From assembly GCA_018240865.1 (NCBI GenBank), contig JAFEEY010000031.1, positions 1-64,000 of the forward strand: a stretch of DNA of 64,000 nt, in the 5' to 3' direction. The stretch is from Pseudomonadota bacterium (GTDB taxonomy: Bacteria; Pseudomonadota; Alphaproteobacteria; Sphingomonadales; Sphingomonadaceae). A model generated the notes under the pieces. That model was not told where the DNA came from and did no database searches. It saw only the letters and a list, made by a program, of their open reading frames with translations. The stretch's first letter is position 1; the number at the start of each line of letters is the position of its first letter. Positions 18,627-27,418 of this stretch are shown here, in pieces. A program made the position numbers and the translations under genes.

Positions 18627-18826
18627 AGCTCGAACCAGCGCGATGGTGTCATTCGTTAGAACCGGCCTCCCTGTCGCTTTTGATTTCGATACGGCCGGGA
18701 TGCCGCTGAGTGCATTTCGGTCGGTGACCGCACTTGATTCGATTGGGCGGTTCGCCTGACGAAATGGAGCGACAGAAGGGGAGAAGGGGCTGGGCTGGAG
18801 GACAATCTTCAGCTGGAGTGTTTCTC

Positions 18827-19843
18827 ATGGCCCTTTCAAGGACGAGCGCCGATCCTCGCCTCCACGCTGCCGCCACCAGCATCGTCAAATCCTTGGGCGG
18901 CGAATGGACGCCCTCGGGCGCAATGTGCCGTTGCCCTGCCCATGACGATCACCGACCGAGCCTGTCGGTCAGAGTCGGTGAGCGAAGCATCCTGTTCAAA
19001 TGCTTCGCGGGCTGCTCGACCCGCGATGTCATTCGCGCCCTTCGCGACGATCGGCGGCGCATCCCTTCGAGCGAGGGCGGCGGCACGATGCCCGATGGGC
19101 AAGAACGTCGGCTAACGGGACGGATACGCAGCCTGTGGAAGGAGGCAATCGCGATCACCGATTCACCGGCGGCGGCTTATCTTGCATTGCGGGGGCTGGT
19201 TGGTCCGCAGGCCTCCCTCCGCTACCATGGCCATGTTCCTTATGGGCGCAAAGAGAACCTCCGCTTTGGCCCCGCGCTGATTGCCGCCGTCGAGGGCGAT
19301 ACCGGCATCATCGCCCTCGAGCGGCTATTCGTCGATCCTCGTACTGGTCTTCCCGTCGCTGACCTCGATCCCCCAAAACGGCTTCTCGGTCGCCCTATTG
19401 GTGGCGCGGTTCGTTTTGGCGCGGCGACGGATGTTCTGGGCCTTGCGGAGGGCTGGGAGACGGCATGGTCTGCGCATCTTCTGCTGGGCATTCCGGTTTG
19501 GGCGGCGCTTGGGGCTGATCGCCTGCCCTTGGTCACGATTCCCGAGCGGGTCGAACATCTCATCCTGCTCCCCGACGATGATCCGACCGGCCGACGTTGC
19601 GCCCGACGGGCTCGCGATGCGTGCGCGCGGCTCGGCCTCGTAATCGAGACTAGATTGCCGGGTGACGGCTTCAACGACTGGAACGACCGCCATCGCGCAG
19701 AAAGGAGAGGGGGGAGAGAGGGGGGTGGGGCAGGCAGCCTGATGGTCGGCCGCGCTCCGCACATTCGGGCAGGTGCTCCGGACGGGGTGCAGAAGAGACC
19801 TCCAAAACGAACCTGCCACATCCCACGAGGAGACGAGCCTTGA
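18827..19843 (+). CDS. Toprim-domain protein, plasmid/phage primase-like
   Basis: About 338 residues from ATG 18827 (GGAG nine bases upstream). N-terminal CHC2-like zinc finger CRCPAHDDHRPSLSVRV ... FKCFAGC, a middle DUF7146-type region (AYLALRGL, ALIAAVEGDTGIIALERLF, PKRLLGRPIGGAVR) and a Toprim domain with GLAEGWETAWSAHLL and LILLPDDDPTGRRCAR. Such proteins are seen on plasmids and integrative elements and may prime or support replication. The stop overlaps the TTG start of the ParB gene (TTGA). A polypurine tract at 19698-19737 codes a Gly/Arg-rich stretch at the C-terminus. Confidence 0.82.
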   Translation: MALSRTSADPRLHAAATSIVKSLGGEWTPSGAMCRCPAHDDHRPSLSVRVGERSILFKCFAGCSTRDVIRALRDDRRRIPSSEGGGTMPDGQERRLTGRIRSLWKEAIAITDSPAAAYLALRGLVGPQASLRYHGHVPYGRKENLRFGPALIAAVEGDTGIIALERLFVDPRTGLPVADLDPPKRLLGRPIGGAVRFGAATDVLGLAEGWETAWSAHLLLGIPVWAALGADRLPLVTIPERVEHLILLPDDDPTGRRCARRARDACARLGLVIETRLPGDGFNDWNDRHRAERRGGREGGGAGSLMVGRAPHIRAGAPDGVQKRPPKRTCHIPRGDEP

Positions 19844-21471
19844 CCTCGCCACAACCGAACTATCCCGCCATGCTGCCGCTCTCGAAGATCGTGCAAGGCG
19901 ACAATCCTCGCCGCTATTTCGACCAGAAGAAGCATGACGAAATGGTGGTTTCGATCCGCCTGCGCGGCATACTTCAGCCCATATTGCTCCGCCCGAAAGG
20001 CGACGTTTACGCCATCGTCGCCGGCGAGCGCCGGTATAGGGCTGCCCTGGAAGCTTATGGCCCGGACGGAGCAATGCCCGTCCTCATTCGCGAAATGACC
20101 GACCAGGAAGCCCTGGATGCCGCAATCGCCGAGAATGACGACCGTGATAACCCTTCGGAGACCGAGCAGGCGGATGCCGCTGTCCGCTACCTCGCGGCGT
20201 GTCAAGGTGACCGGGCTGAAGCCGCCCGGCGGCTCGGCTGGTCACGGGCCAAACTCGATCGCCGGCTGGCGCTGGCCGACCTCTCCGACGCCGCCAAAAC
20301 CGCCCTCGATGAACGCCGGATCAAAGTTGGCCATGCCGAACTGCTTGCCGCCGTTCCCCTGGACAAGCAGGAAAAGGCACTCGAAACGATCCTGAATGCC
20401 GGCCTCGATGTGAACAAGACGCGCGACTTGCTCATGCGGGTCACGCAGAGTCTCGCGAACGCCTGCTTCGACAAGACCGAGTGCAGGGCGTGCCCCTTCA
20501 ACTCGGGCACGCAGCGCGTTCTCTTCGAAACCCATATCGACGAGGGCCACTGCACTAATCCAGGGTGCTTCCAACTCAAGACCGACGCCGCCGACGTAAT
20601 CCGCTTCGAGATGGAGGAATGCGCCGCGAAGGCGGCAAGGGCTGCTTCGCCTCACACCGTCGATGACGCCGACCACCTTGGTGAACAGGACGAGGTTATC
20701 GACGAATCCACGAGATCGAGCGATCGTGGGCACGACAGTATCACGTCCCCCGACACTATCGGAACCAGCACACCCATTTCGGCGACTCCTGCCGATATCG
20801 TGCGCAGCACATCGATGGCGCGCAAACCAACCGTCACCGCGACGTCGATCGCGAGCCGCACCGCGGAGCTCCGCGAGTCGGCATGGCGAACGGCACTCGC
20901 CCGGGCGCTTGCGGGCAATGCCGCGCACGCCCAGACCACAATTCTCGTCGCCGCGATGTCCGGTACGCTCTCGCAGATAAAGGCCGATACGCTGACATCA
21001 CGCGCCGGCCTGCTGGTAGATATCTCGTTCCCTGATCTTGATTATAGCGCCAAGATCGCGGCGATCCGCGCGCTACCTGATGCGCGAGCGGCCACCATAT
21101 TATCCGTCATCGGCGGCGCCTACGCCAAGGATGTGCTTAGCTTCGGCCATGTCGCAGACCTTGCGAGAAGCTTCGACATCGACCTCCGCGACACGTGGAA
21201 GGTCGATCAGGCATTCCTCGAGCGATACACCAAGGATGAGTTAAAATTCATCGCGCAGGAATGCGGCCTGGTCGCGCATGTGGGCGAAAGGCGCTTCGCG
21301 AAGCTGCACGCATCTAAGAAGCCCGAACTCATCACTGGCATGCTCAATCGAATTGGCTTCGATTGGGCCGGGCGCCTGCCGAGCGCAATGACCCTCGATG
21401 GAAAATATGGTCCGCCCTCGGATCGCGCGGACCGCCAGGTCGAGGCGCCGCCCCCAGAACTCGCCGCCTGA
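19840..21471 (+). CDS. PRTRC system ParB-family protein
   Basis: 543 residues from TTG 19840, with GAGGAG six bases upstream and a four-base overlap with the previous stop. ParB/Srx-like nuclease-fold domain: GDNPRRYFDQKKHDEMVVSI, GILQPILLRP, IVAGERRYRAA, then an HTH with AARRLGWSRAKLDRRLALA. A cysteine cluster CRACPFN ... HCTNPGC follows, a feature of the PRTRC ParB family, and a long C-terminal region of unknown fold. First gene of the PRTRC (ParB-related, ThiF-related cassette) set. Presumed to bind DNA of the element; whether it segregates it is not known. Confidence 0.88.
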   Translation: MTSPQPNYPAMLPLSKIVQGDNPRRYFDQKKHDEMVVSIRLRGILQPILLRPKGDVYAIVAGERRYRAALEAYGPDGAMPVLIREMTDQEALDAAIAENDDRDNPSETEQADAAVRYLAACQGDRAEAARRLGWSRAKLDRRLALADLSDAAKTALDERRIKVGHAELLAAVPLDKQEKALETILNAGLDVNKTRDLLMRVTQSLANACFDKTECRACPFNSGTQRVLFETHIDEGHCTNPGCFQLKTDAADVIRFEMEECAAKAARAASPHTVDDADHLGEQDEVIDESTRSSDRGHDSITSPDTIGTSTPISATPADIVRSTSMARKPTVTATSIASRTAELRESAWRTALARALAGNAAHAQTTILVAAMSGTLSQIKADTLTSRAGLLVDISFPDLDYSAKIAAIRALPDARAATILSVIGGAYAKDVLSFGHVADLARSFDIDLRDTWKVDQAFLERYTKDELKFIAQECGLVAHVGERRFAKLHASKKPELITGMLNRIGFDWAGRLPSAMTLDGKYGPPSDRADRQVEAPPPELAA

Positions 21472-21509
21472 CCTGCTGCCACCACACGTCCAGATAAAGG
21501 AACACAGCC

Positions 21510-21944
21510 ATGCTTGTTACAAGCCTGCTCCCGCTGCTTGCCCGCTACTCTCTCAGTTTCGACCTTATCGCCGGTCCCGACGAGACCGTCACCGTGACCA
21601 TCATTCCGCGCAAGGCAGATGGCAAGTCGCCCGCTCTTGAGACCAGCGAGACCCGGCCGATCTCGATCACAGCGAGCGCAGCCGAAATCGACGCGGAGCT
21701 TAGCCGAGGCGAGGACGGCGCACTTGGCCAACTCATCGCGACCCGCAGGACCCTCGCCGACCAAATCGCCGAACAGCGGCAGGCAGACGAAGACGCGAAA
21801 GCGGCGGCTGCGGAAGCAGCGAAAGCAAGAGCCGCGAAGACCGCAACAGCCAAGCCTACCGCACCGACCAACTCAGCAAGGGGCCAGGCGCCGAGTAGCC
21901 CGCCGGCCGATGCCAAGCCCGACGAGCCTGCCACGCTCTTCTGA
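21510..21944 (+). CDS. PRTRC system protein E
   Basis: 144 residues. AAAGGA eight bases before ATG. N-terminal half LSFDLIAGPDETVTVTIIPR is the recognisable PRTRC-E part; the C-terminal half is an Ala/Lys/Glu-rich helix (RQADEDAKAAAAEAAKARAA) that tapers into a Pro/Ala tail. Function unknown. Lies between ParB and the ubiquitin-like protein C in the usual cassette order. Confidence 0.82.
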   Translation: MLVTSLLPLLARYSLSFDLIAGPDETVTVTIIPRKADGKSPALETSETRPISITASAAEIDAELSRGEDGALGQLIATRRTLADQIAEQRQADEDAKAAAAEAAKARAAKTATAKPTAPTNSARGQAPSSPPADAKPDEPATLF

Positions 21945-21987
21945 CGGACGTCGCTCGCACCTCTTCATCATCAACCCAGAGGCCCTT

Positions 21988-22194
21988 ATGCAGATCAACC
22001 ACCTCCAGCGCGCTTATCGCTATGACGGCATCGACCTTCCGGTCCCGCCGCATCTTGCCGACGATCGGGATGCCTTACGCAACTACCACGCCACCCTATA
22101 CCCGGCGATTCTCAACGCCGAGATGGTGGACGCGGGCGTGACCGGCGGTGCGCACGTCACCGAATATCGCCGCGCGGTCGGCACCAAGGGCTGA
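21988..22194 (+). CDS. PRTRC system protein C, ubiquitin-like
   Basis: 68 residues, MQINHLQRAYRYDGIDLPVP to a C-terminal GTKG. This matches the PRTRC-C family, predicted in the work of Aravind and colleagues to have a ubiquitin-like beta-grasp fold. The exposed C-terminal glycine is what an E1-like enzyme would need to adenylate, and the cassette supplies such an enzyme (ThiF protein at 26234). A conjugation target is unknown and the fold is a family-level prediction. Confidence 0.82.
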   Translation: MQINHLQRAYRYDGIDLPVPPHLADDRDALRNYHATLYPAILNAEMVDAGVTGGAHVTEYRRAVGTKG

Positions 22195-22270
22195 CTCATG
22201 CCGCCCCGCAAACGCGCGGCCGTCCCGCCAGCGCGCCGCAGAACTCTCATCGAATGGATCGAGCACGACA

Positions 22271-23362
22271 ATGGCAACTCGGCTGACATCTCCCACCCTG
22301 CCTGCAGCAGCCAGGTCCAGATGCTCCATACCCGGATATTCCTCGACCCTCAGGACAACAGGAACGAAGCCCAGGAGCCGCTTCAGCTACCGCCTGACCT
22401 GCGCCTCCCGCCGCTCGGCTGATCTCGCGGGTCGATCGATCGCGCTCTCAGGAGACATCCCCGCCATATTCGATGCTCCGTTGGCGCGGCATCACAAGTT
22501 GATCGGTCGCTGGGTCGCTGCACGGGAGAAAGCGTCGCGAGCATATACGCGTTCTGAGGCCCGCCTCCACATTGAACGGGTCTTCAATGCCGCCGTGCTC
22601 GAAATCATCAGCCCTATCGACATAGCTGATTTCCGGATCGCCGTCCTTCATAGCGAGGACGACGGCACGCCGGCGATTGCCGTGATTTGTCAAAGCCTCG
22701 GTCAAATCGACCTTGGGTGGATCGAAACCGGCGACGCGCCCGTTTCCTGGCGCGCCGCCGCTTACAGGGCGCTCGAGTGGAGCCTGGGCCGCGTGCTCCC
22801 GGTATTCGGCTATCGGGACCTCTTTAATGAAATCTCGATGTACTATTGGGACGGTGAGATCGACGACGAAAGCGCCCGTCAAAGCCTGACCGAGTATCAT
22901 GGGGCAGACCCCGATGAGCTCGACGAACATGTACTGCCATCGACCATGGACGCGCGCCGACCCGAATGGATGATCGAGGCGAACGCAGCAGCACCGGTGC
23001 AGCTCCCTGCTGGACTTCGCCAAAAGCTGGCCAAACTTCGCGCGACACACAAGGCGCTCGCGCATCTCCAACCAGAGCACGACGCCTGGCACTTCGATTT
23101 ACAGACCGTCTACGATTACATTCCGGAATTCGAGGAATACTCATCCTTGCCGCCGCTCACGCTGGTGCCCTTTGAACATTTCGCGCGCGAACTCGACGAC
23201 GTCGCCCGGCACGGCATGGAAATGGGCTTCATGGACGTCGCCGGACTCTGTCCGCTGCCGGATGCCGAGAACATCGACGACTGGTTCGCGTCGCTTCGGC
23301 TCGGCGCCCGGTTCCTGCTCGCAGCACAGGACCTGATCCAGCTCGATCCAGCAAAATTATGA
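22271..23362 (+). CDS. PRTRC system protein F
   Basis: 363 residues from ATG 22271; ribosome site weak, and the frame is open further upstream into protein C. The conserved part is residues 60-363: IPAIFDAPLARHHKLIGRWV, PVFGYRDLFNEISMYYWDGE, DEHVLPSTMDARRPEWM and the C-terminal GFMDVAGLCPLPDAENIDDW. This matches the PRTRC-F family as I know it. The first 55 residues are Arg/Ser-rich and may be divergent or partly out of frame. Function unknown. Confidence 0.78.
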   Translation: MATRLTSPTLPAAARSRCSIPGYSSTLRTTGTKPRSRFSYRLTCASRRSADLAGRSIALSGDIPAIFDAPLARHHKLIGRWVAAREKASRAYTRSEARLHIERVFNAAVLEIISPIDIADFRIAVLHSEDDGTPAIAVICQSLGQIDLGWIETGDAPVSWRAAAYRALEWSLGRVLPVFGYRDLFNEISMYYWDGEIDDESARQSLTEYHGADPDELDEHVLPSTMDARRPEWMIEANAAAPVQLPAGLRQKLAKLRATHKALAHLQPEHDAWHFDLQTVYDYIPEFEEYSSLPPLTLVPFEHFARELDDVARHGMEMGFMDVAGLCPLPDAENIDDWFASLRLGARFLLAAQDLIQLDPAKL

Positions 23363-23370
23363 GGTGCCTC

Positions 23371-24195
23371 ATGTCCGACCATTCAACCCAGTTCGAGGCC
23401 ACCGGCGGCGGCCTGGTCTTGAAGAGCGCGATCCTGCTCTACCGGAACGAAGGGCCTCGCAATTTCCGCTCCTATCGCGCCGACTTTGAGGATGCAGCGG
23501 CCTTTGCCAGCGTGCATGCCATCGAGCCCGACGGCGACGGGCGGCCGACAATCGCGGCGGGCGTCCCATTATCGCACGCGCACTTGCAGCAATGGACGGA
23601 AGCCCTCGGGCGGACCGTCCTACCTGAAATTCTCCCCGGCAATGTGCTGGTGGCCCATCCCGAGATGCTTGCTTGGTGGATTCCGGAGCAGGTGCGTCCT
23701 GCTTATTTCGATCTCTCGACGCGCCCCGCGGACTTGCAAATCCTGTCCGATCGAGTCGTCGTGCCGGTCCCATATCCCGCGCATCTGCTTATCGCCACGC
23801 GATCTCGTCTCGGCGTCTATGCCCTGCCGGCAAACGAGCGCCCTACAGCCGACACCCGGGTGCTGCATTCACCGATCCTGAATGTCTTTGTCGATGGGTC
23901 GCTTTGCTGGGGTAATATCCCGAAGCCGAGAGCGCGTGCTATCGCGTCCATCCCCGAGTTTGAATGCGCGGTGTTCGACAGCTGGTCGACGCACCCCAAT
24001 CCGGGACAGGAACTGACGATCACCGGCAAGGGCGGCCTCGTCAGGCTCTGGGACGGCCTTGCCGCGCGCCGGGCGAAGCGTTTTCCGACCAAACGGCTCA
24101 AGCCCTTTGGTGCAGGGGCTCGGCGGCATCTGCAGCGACGGCCAGTCGAGCCGGTGACGGTCGGACAGCTTATTGCGGGAGGCGCTCCACGATGA
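23371..24195 (+). CDS. PRTRC system protein B, E2-like
   Basis: 274 residues from ATG 23371 with GAGGT just upstream; an ATG at 23359 overlapping the F stop is the alternative. The PRTRC-B family is described in domain databases as a prokaryotic E2-like (Prok-E2_D) fold. VPVPYPAHLLIATRSRLGVYAL and FVDGSLCWGNIPKP are the core; the cysteine in the SLCWG stretch is the best candidate for a thioester site, which is inference. Stop overlaps the start of protein A (ATGA). Confidence 0.82.
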   Translation: MSDHSTQFEATGGGLVLKSAILLYRNEGPRNFRSYRADFEDAAAFASVHAIEPDGDGRPTIAAGVPLSHAHLQQWTEALGRTVLPEILPGNVLVAHPEMLAWWIPEQVRPAYFDLSTRPADLQILSDRVVVPVPYPAHLLIATRSRLGVYALPANERPTADTRVLHSPILNVFVDGSLCWGNIPKPRARAIASIPEFECAVFDSWSTHPNPGQELTITGKGGLVRLWDGLAARRAKRFPTKRLKPFGAGARRHLQRRPVEPVTVGQLIAGGAPR

Positions 24196-24851
24196 GCATG
24201 CTCGCCGACGATCCGACAGCCGCTGCGCTGCTCGCTGTCGTTCCCTGCTATCCAGTCCCCTCTAGCGGGCGATCACCCGCACTCGACGCTCTGCGCGCTT
24301 CTCGGGCAGGGCACGGCCTCGCTATCGGGACGGACGGGGTCATGTTGATCCTGCGCCGACCCTGGCTCGCACTCGATGTCCCGATCACCCAGCCGATCCC
24401 AGCGCACCTTCCTTATGGCAGCATTGGCGTCTCGAGGGCCGAGTTGCGCTGCGGACGAATCCCACGCAGGCATCTCGATCATATAATCGATAAGCTTCGC
24501 GCTGCGCTTCCCAATGAGGCCGCGGCGTTCGTGCTATGGAACGAGGCGACGCGCGAGTTCGCCGTGGAATTCCCCGTCGTCGATGAGGCAACCCCCTCAC
24601 GCCTTGTCTATCGCTCCCCGATTCTGGAGCGGGGTTGGCACATGGTTTGCGATATCCACAGCCACGGGTCCGGGCCGGCCTTCTTCAGTGCCACGGACGA
24701 TAGCGACGACGCCCATGCCACGAAGATATCGCTCGTCTTCGGCCGGCTAAATCAAATCGACGGCCCGACGAGGGCATCGCGACTCTGCGCCGGCGGCCTG
24801 TTCCTTCCTCTGCCGCGCAGTCCATTCGCGGAAGATTTCGACGCCGCCTGA
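24192..24851 (+). CDS. PRTRC system protein A, JAB/JAMM protease
   Basis: 219 residues starting in an ATGA overlap with protein B. The JAMM metalloprotease motif is complete: H156-S-H158, seven residues, S166, two residues, D169 (in CDIHSHGSGPAFFSATDD), with a candidate upstream glutamate at E126 (FAVEFP). JAMM proteins remove or mature ubiquitin-like tags. With C, B and ThiF this completes a tag, activator, carrier and tag-removing enzyme set. Confidence 0.86.
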   Translation: MSMLADDPTAAALLAVVPCYPVPSSGRSPALDALRASRAGHGLAIGTDGVMLILRRPWLALDVPITQPIPAHLPYGSIGVSRAELRCGRIPRRHLDHIIDKLRAALPNEAAAFVLWNEATREFAVEFPVVDEATPSRLVYRSPILERGWHMVCDIHSHGSGPAFFSATDDSDDAHATKISLVFGRLNQIDGPTRASRLCAGGLFLPLPRSPFAEDFDAA

Positions 24852-24984
24852 TTCCAGTGCTCGCCGCAAACTTTCCGGCGCTTTCGATAATCGCGCGAAG
24901 TGAATCTCGCTCGCGAATTGCGACGGCAATGCGCGCCGTCGGCAATCGCCAATGTTCGTCAACAACTGCCTGAAAGGTGATCTC

Positions 24985-25284
24985 ATGGATGCTCATCGCT
25001 GCATCGGCCTCGTGCTGAACGCGCCTGAATTCTTCGCGGACTTCGCATTCCGACAATGGCTCGGAAACGGCCAGCCTAAGTTTACCTGGTACAGGGGTGG
25101 GGACGTCGATGAATGGTCCGATGTCGTCGTCCTGGTCGATCCCAGCCTTAACGGCGACGGAAGCGACGCTGACATGCCAGCGGCGATCTGGAGTCGGATC
25201 GTCGAGATTTGTCGCGAGCATCTCGGAGCCCGGCCCACCATGCCTAGCCATTACGTGGTGCGGCTGACGAATCTCGCCGAATAG
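24985..25284 (+). CDS. Hypothetical protein (99 aa) in PRTRC operon
   Basis: Start ATG 24985 preceded by AAAGGTGAT. Begins MDAHRCIGLVLNAPEFFADF; acidic with a Trp-rich centre (FTWYRGGDVDEWSD). No family recognised. The 133 bases before it hold no gene. Same direction as the PRTRC genes and probably in their transcript. Confidence 0.6.
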   Translation: MDAHRCIGLVLNAPEFFADFAFRQWLGNGQPKFTWYRGGDVDEWSDVVVLVDPSLNGDGSDADMPAAIWSRIVEICREHLGARPTMPSHYVVRLTNLAE

Positions 25285-25325
25285 ACCCAAAGCCGCCGCA
25301 AGCCACCGCACAGAGGAGACCCGAC

Positions 25326-25550
25326 ATGACTCTGGTGAGATTTTACCCGCAGGCCTGGGTGAACGACTATGCGATGGCGGTCGATCCCGAGGGCGAAACC
25401 CTATGGGACGTGGGGGATGTCGCAGCCGGCCTCAAATCGAACTCGGACGAGACTGACGGCTTTCGCGATCATCCGAACGCCCCCGACTGGGTCAGGGAGT
25501 GGCGCGGACCATATTATATCGAGATGCTCTGCGACACCGCCGTCGATTGA
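25326..25550 (+). CDS. Hypothetical protein (74 aa)
   Basis: ATG 25326 with GAGGAG eight bases upstream. Begins MTLVRFYPQAWVNDYAMAVD and ends MLCDTAVD; acidic, Trp-rich (WVREWRGPYY). Pattern of a compact small domain seen around element-borne genes, but no family recognised. Confidence 0.6.
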   Translation: MTLVRFYPQAWVNDYAMAVDPEGETLWDVGDVAAGLKSNSDETDGFRDHPNAPDWVREWRGPYYIEMLCDTAVD

Positions 25551-25590
25551 CCCATCATTGCCGACGACATCCCGACCTCAGGGCCGCGCT

Positions 25591-25640
25591 GGGTGAGGAG
25601 AAAGGGGGAAAGGAAGGGCGCGAGGAGGCAGCCGAAAGGG
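25591..25640 (+). repeat. Polypurine tract in leader of antirestriction gene
   Basis: A run of almost only G and A (GAGGAGAAAGGGGGAAAGGA and on to GGCAGCCGAAAGGG) 46 bases before ATG 25686. Similar tracts lie ahead of several other genes of the element: 17957-17980, 18770-18802, 27352-27390, 34431-34460, 38248-38270 and 41750-41790. Confidence 0.6.
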
Positions 25641-25685
25641 TCGCTGTCTGATCCTCCATCCCATTCCTTATGCGGGAGACACATC

Positions 25686-26117
25686 ATGCCCAATTCCGAT
25701 TCCTCCACGGCTACCCTCATGCCGGCGGCGACGATCGTTCCCGAAACCGAGCGCATGGATTTCCTGCCTCGCCTCTTCGGCAAGCGCCATTTCTTCATGG
25801 GCGAGATGCAGCTCTACGACTTCATGGGCCGGCTCAGTAGCGACTATCGCGGCGGCTTCTGGGCCTTCTACGATTTAGCCGGCGAGCCGCTGTTTCTTGC
25901 CCCTACCTCGGGCGCCAGATTCCGGATTTGCTGGAATGGTAACGGCTATGAGGGCGAAGTAAGCGCCGAGGCTGCTGGGATCATCGCGACGCTCTTCACT
26001 TTGTCGAACCTGTCGATTGCGCGCCAGGACGATGGTCTCGCCCACGCCTATTTCCGTCTTCTTGACTATGCGAGCCGTCATCCGGAAGCCGCGGAAATCC
26101 TGAGCGCCATCGACTAG
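25686..26117 (+). CDS. ArdB/KlcA-family antirestriction protein
   Basis: 143 residues from ATG 25686. The family pattern is clear: PRLFGKRHFFMGEMQLYDFM, DYRGGFWAFYDLAGEPLFLA, and AAGIIATLFTLSNLS with a C-terminal YASRHPEAAEILSAID. ArdB and KlcA reduce type I restriction of incoming DNA, which suits a conjugative element. It lies inside the PRTRC set, between protein A and ThiF. Confidence 0.88.
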   Translation: MPNSDSSTATLMPAATIVPETERMDFLPRLFGKRHFFMGEMQLYDFMGRLSSDYRGGFWAFYDLAGEPLFLAPTSGARFRICWNGNGYEGEVSAEAAGIIATLFTLSNLSIARQDDGLAHAYFRLLDYASRHPEAAEILSAID

Positions 26118-26233
26118 CCCCTCACCGCCAATGCACGCTCGCTTCCCGGATCATCCGGATTCCGTGGAAGTGACCGCGCGGACCGAGAGCATGTTCCTGC
26201 CGCCGCCGCGCATTCCATTCTCAGGAGATAGCC

Positions 26234-26992
26234 ATGCAGCCTATCAATGGCGATCGCCACTATTTGCCCGCCATGCTCCAAGATCGTCCGATCAGCATCC
26301 TGCTTGTCGGTTGCGGCGGGAACGGCGCACAAATGCTGATGGGTCTTGCCTCACTCGACACGGCGCTGCGCGCGACCTCATCGCGATCGCTGCAAGTCAC
26401 GACAGTGGACGACGACGTCGTAACCGAGGCGAATCTCGGCCGTCAGCCGTTCTTCGGCTGTGACGTCGGGAATTCAAAGTCGCGCACGCTGACGGAGCGC
26501 ATCAACCTCGCGCACGGTCTTGCCTGGAACGCGGTTCACGGCCGCGCGCCGGCAGCAGCTCGCATCGAAGGCGTCGATATCCTCATCAGCTGCGTCGATA
26601 CCGCTTCGGCTCGTCGTGCGCTTGGTGCCGCGCTCGGTGACGGCAGCGGCACGCCCGCCTACTGGATGGACCTCGGCAATCGCGCGGGCGATGGCCAATT
26701 TCTCATCGGCTGCCCGAGCCGCGCCAACAACAAGCACCAGCAGCGCCTGCCTACCGTGCTTGAATATTTCCCGGAACTCGCGGACGACAGCCTGCCCGAA
26801 GACAATGCTCCATCCTGTTCCGTCGCCGAGGCACTTGAACGCCAATCGCTCTTCATAAACCGCGTCATTGCGAGCCACGCCCTTGCACTGCTTTTCGATC
26901 TTCTCGGACGCGGCTCCATCGGCCACGCAGGCGCCTTCATCAACCTCGCCAGCGGCCAGGCCGTTCCGATCCCGCTGCCGCACGTCGAGTGA
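26234..26992 (+). CDS. PRTRC system ThiF-family E1-like protein
   Basis: 252 residues. Adenylation domain with VGCGGNGAQ (G26, G28, G29, G31), an acidic turn DDD59-61, then NLGRQ (N67, R70, Q71) and K82, the residues that bind ATP and the substrate carboxylate in E1/MoeB/ThiF enzymes. C120 (ISCVD) and C195 (PSCSVAEAL) are candidates for a catalytic or metal-binding cysteine. Expected to activate the C-terminal glycine of protein C. An ATG 26234 start follows CAGGAGA. Confidence 0.88.
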   Translation: MQPINGDRHYLPAMLQDRPISILLVGCGGNGAQMLMGLASLDTALRATSSRSLQVTTVDDDVVTEANLGRQPFFGCDVGNSKSRTLTERINLAHGLAWNAVHGRAPAAARIEGVDILISCVDTASARRALGAALGDGSGTPAYWMDLGNRAGDGQFLIGCPSRANNKHQQRLPTVLEYFPELADDSLPEDNAPSCSVAEALERQSLFINRVIASHALALLFDLLGRGSIGHAGAFINLASGQAVPIPLPHVE

Positions 26993-27027
26993 AACGGCTT
27001 GAACAAATTCCTGGAAGGATGATGTGC

Positions 27028-27303
27028 ATGACGCCGATCACCCAAAATCATTGGACTCTCCACTATACGATCGGTCGCATACTCGCCGCCGAGGTCAGGT
27101 CTGGCGACCTGGTTCACATGCCAGGCGGGCGCGGCGACCTGATCATGCTCGGTGGCCGCCCCCCACGACGAGCCAATGATTGTGGCAGCGTCACCGTCCG
27201 CGACCCTCTCGTCGAAGGCGGCGAAGGCTTTGAGACGCGTCCTGGCACATTAGGAATGGTCTGGATCAGCGCCGGCGGCGGATGGTCCGAGCTGCCGGCA
27301 TAA
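27028..27303 (+). CDS. Hypothetical protein (91 aa)
   Basis: AAGGA at 27014-27018 is nine bases before ATG 27028 (MTPITQNHWTLHYTIGRILA); earlier ATGs at 27019 and 27022 are too close to it. Reads like a small beta-rich protein (SGDLVHMPGGRGDLIMLGGR). No family recognised. Directly follows ThiF in the same direction. Confidence 0.6.
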   Translation: MTPITQNHWTLHYTIGRILAAEVRSGDLVHMPGGRGDLIMLGGRPPRRANDCGSVTVRDPLVEGGEGFETRPGTLGMVWISAGGGWSELPA

Positions 27304-27418
27304 AACCGCGCTTTGTCCATGTGCATATCACGATCGGGATCAAGGTCGCGCTGACCGAAGGAAGAGGAGGGGGAAGGAGAAAGGCGCTCCGTTTGTTGGA
27401 GCAGTCTGGAGCATCCCC

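Noticed and set aside
19840-26992. Calling the PRTRC cassette a phage-defence system
   Set aside because: The enzyme set resembles tag-conjugation modules found in some defence systems, but nothing in the sequence shows defence; maintenance or transfer roles are equally open.
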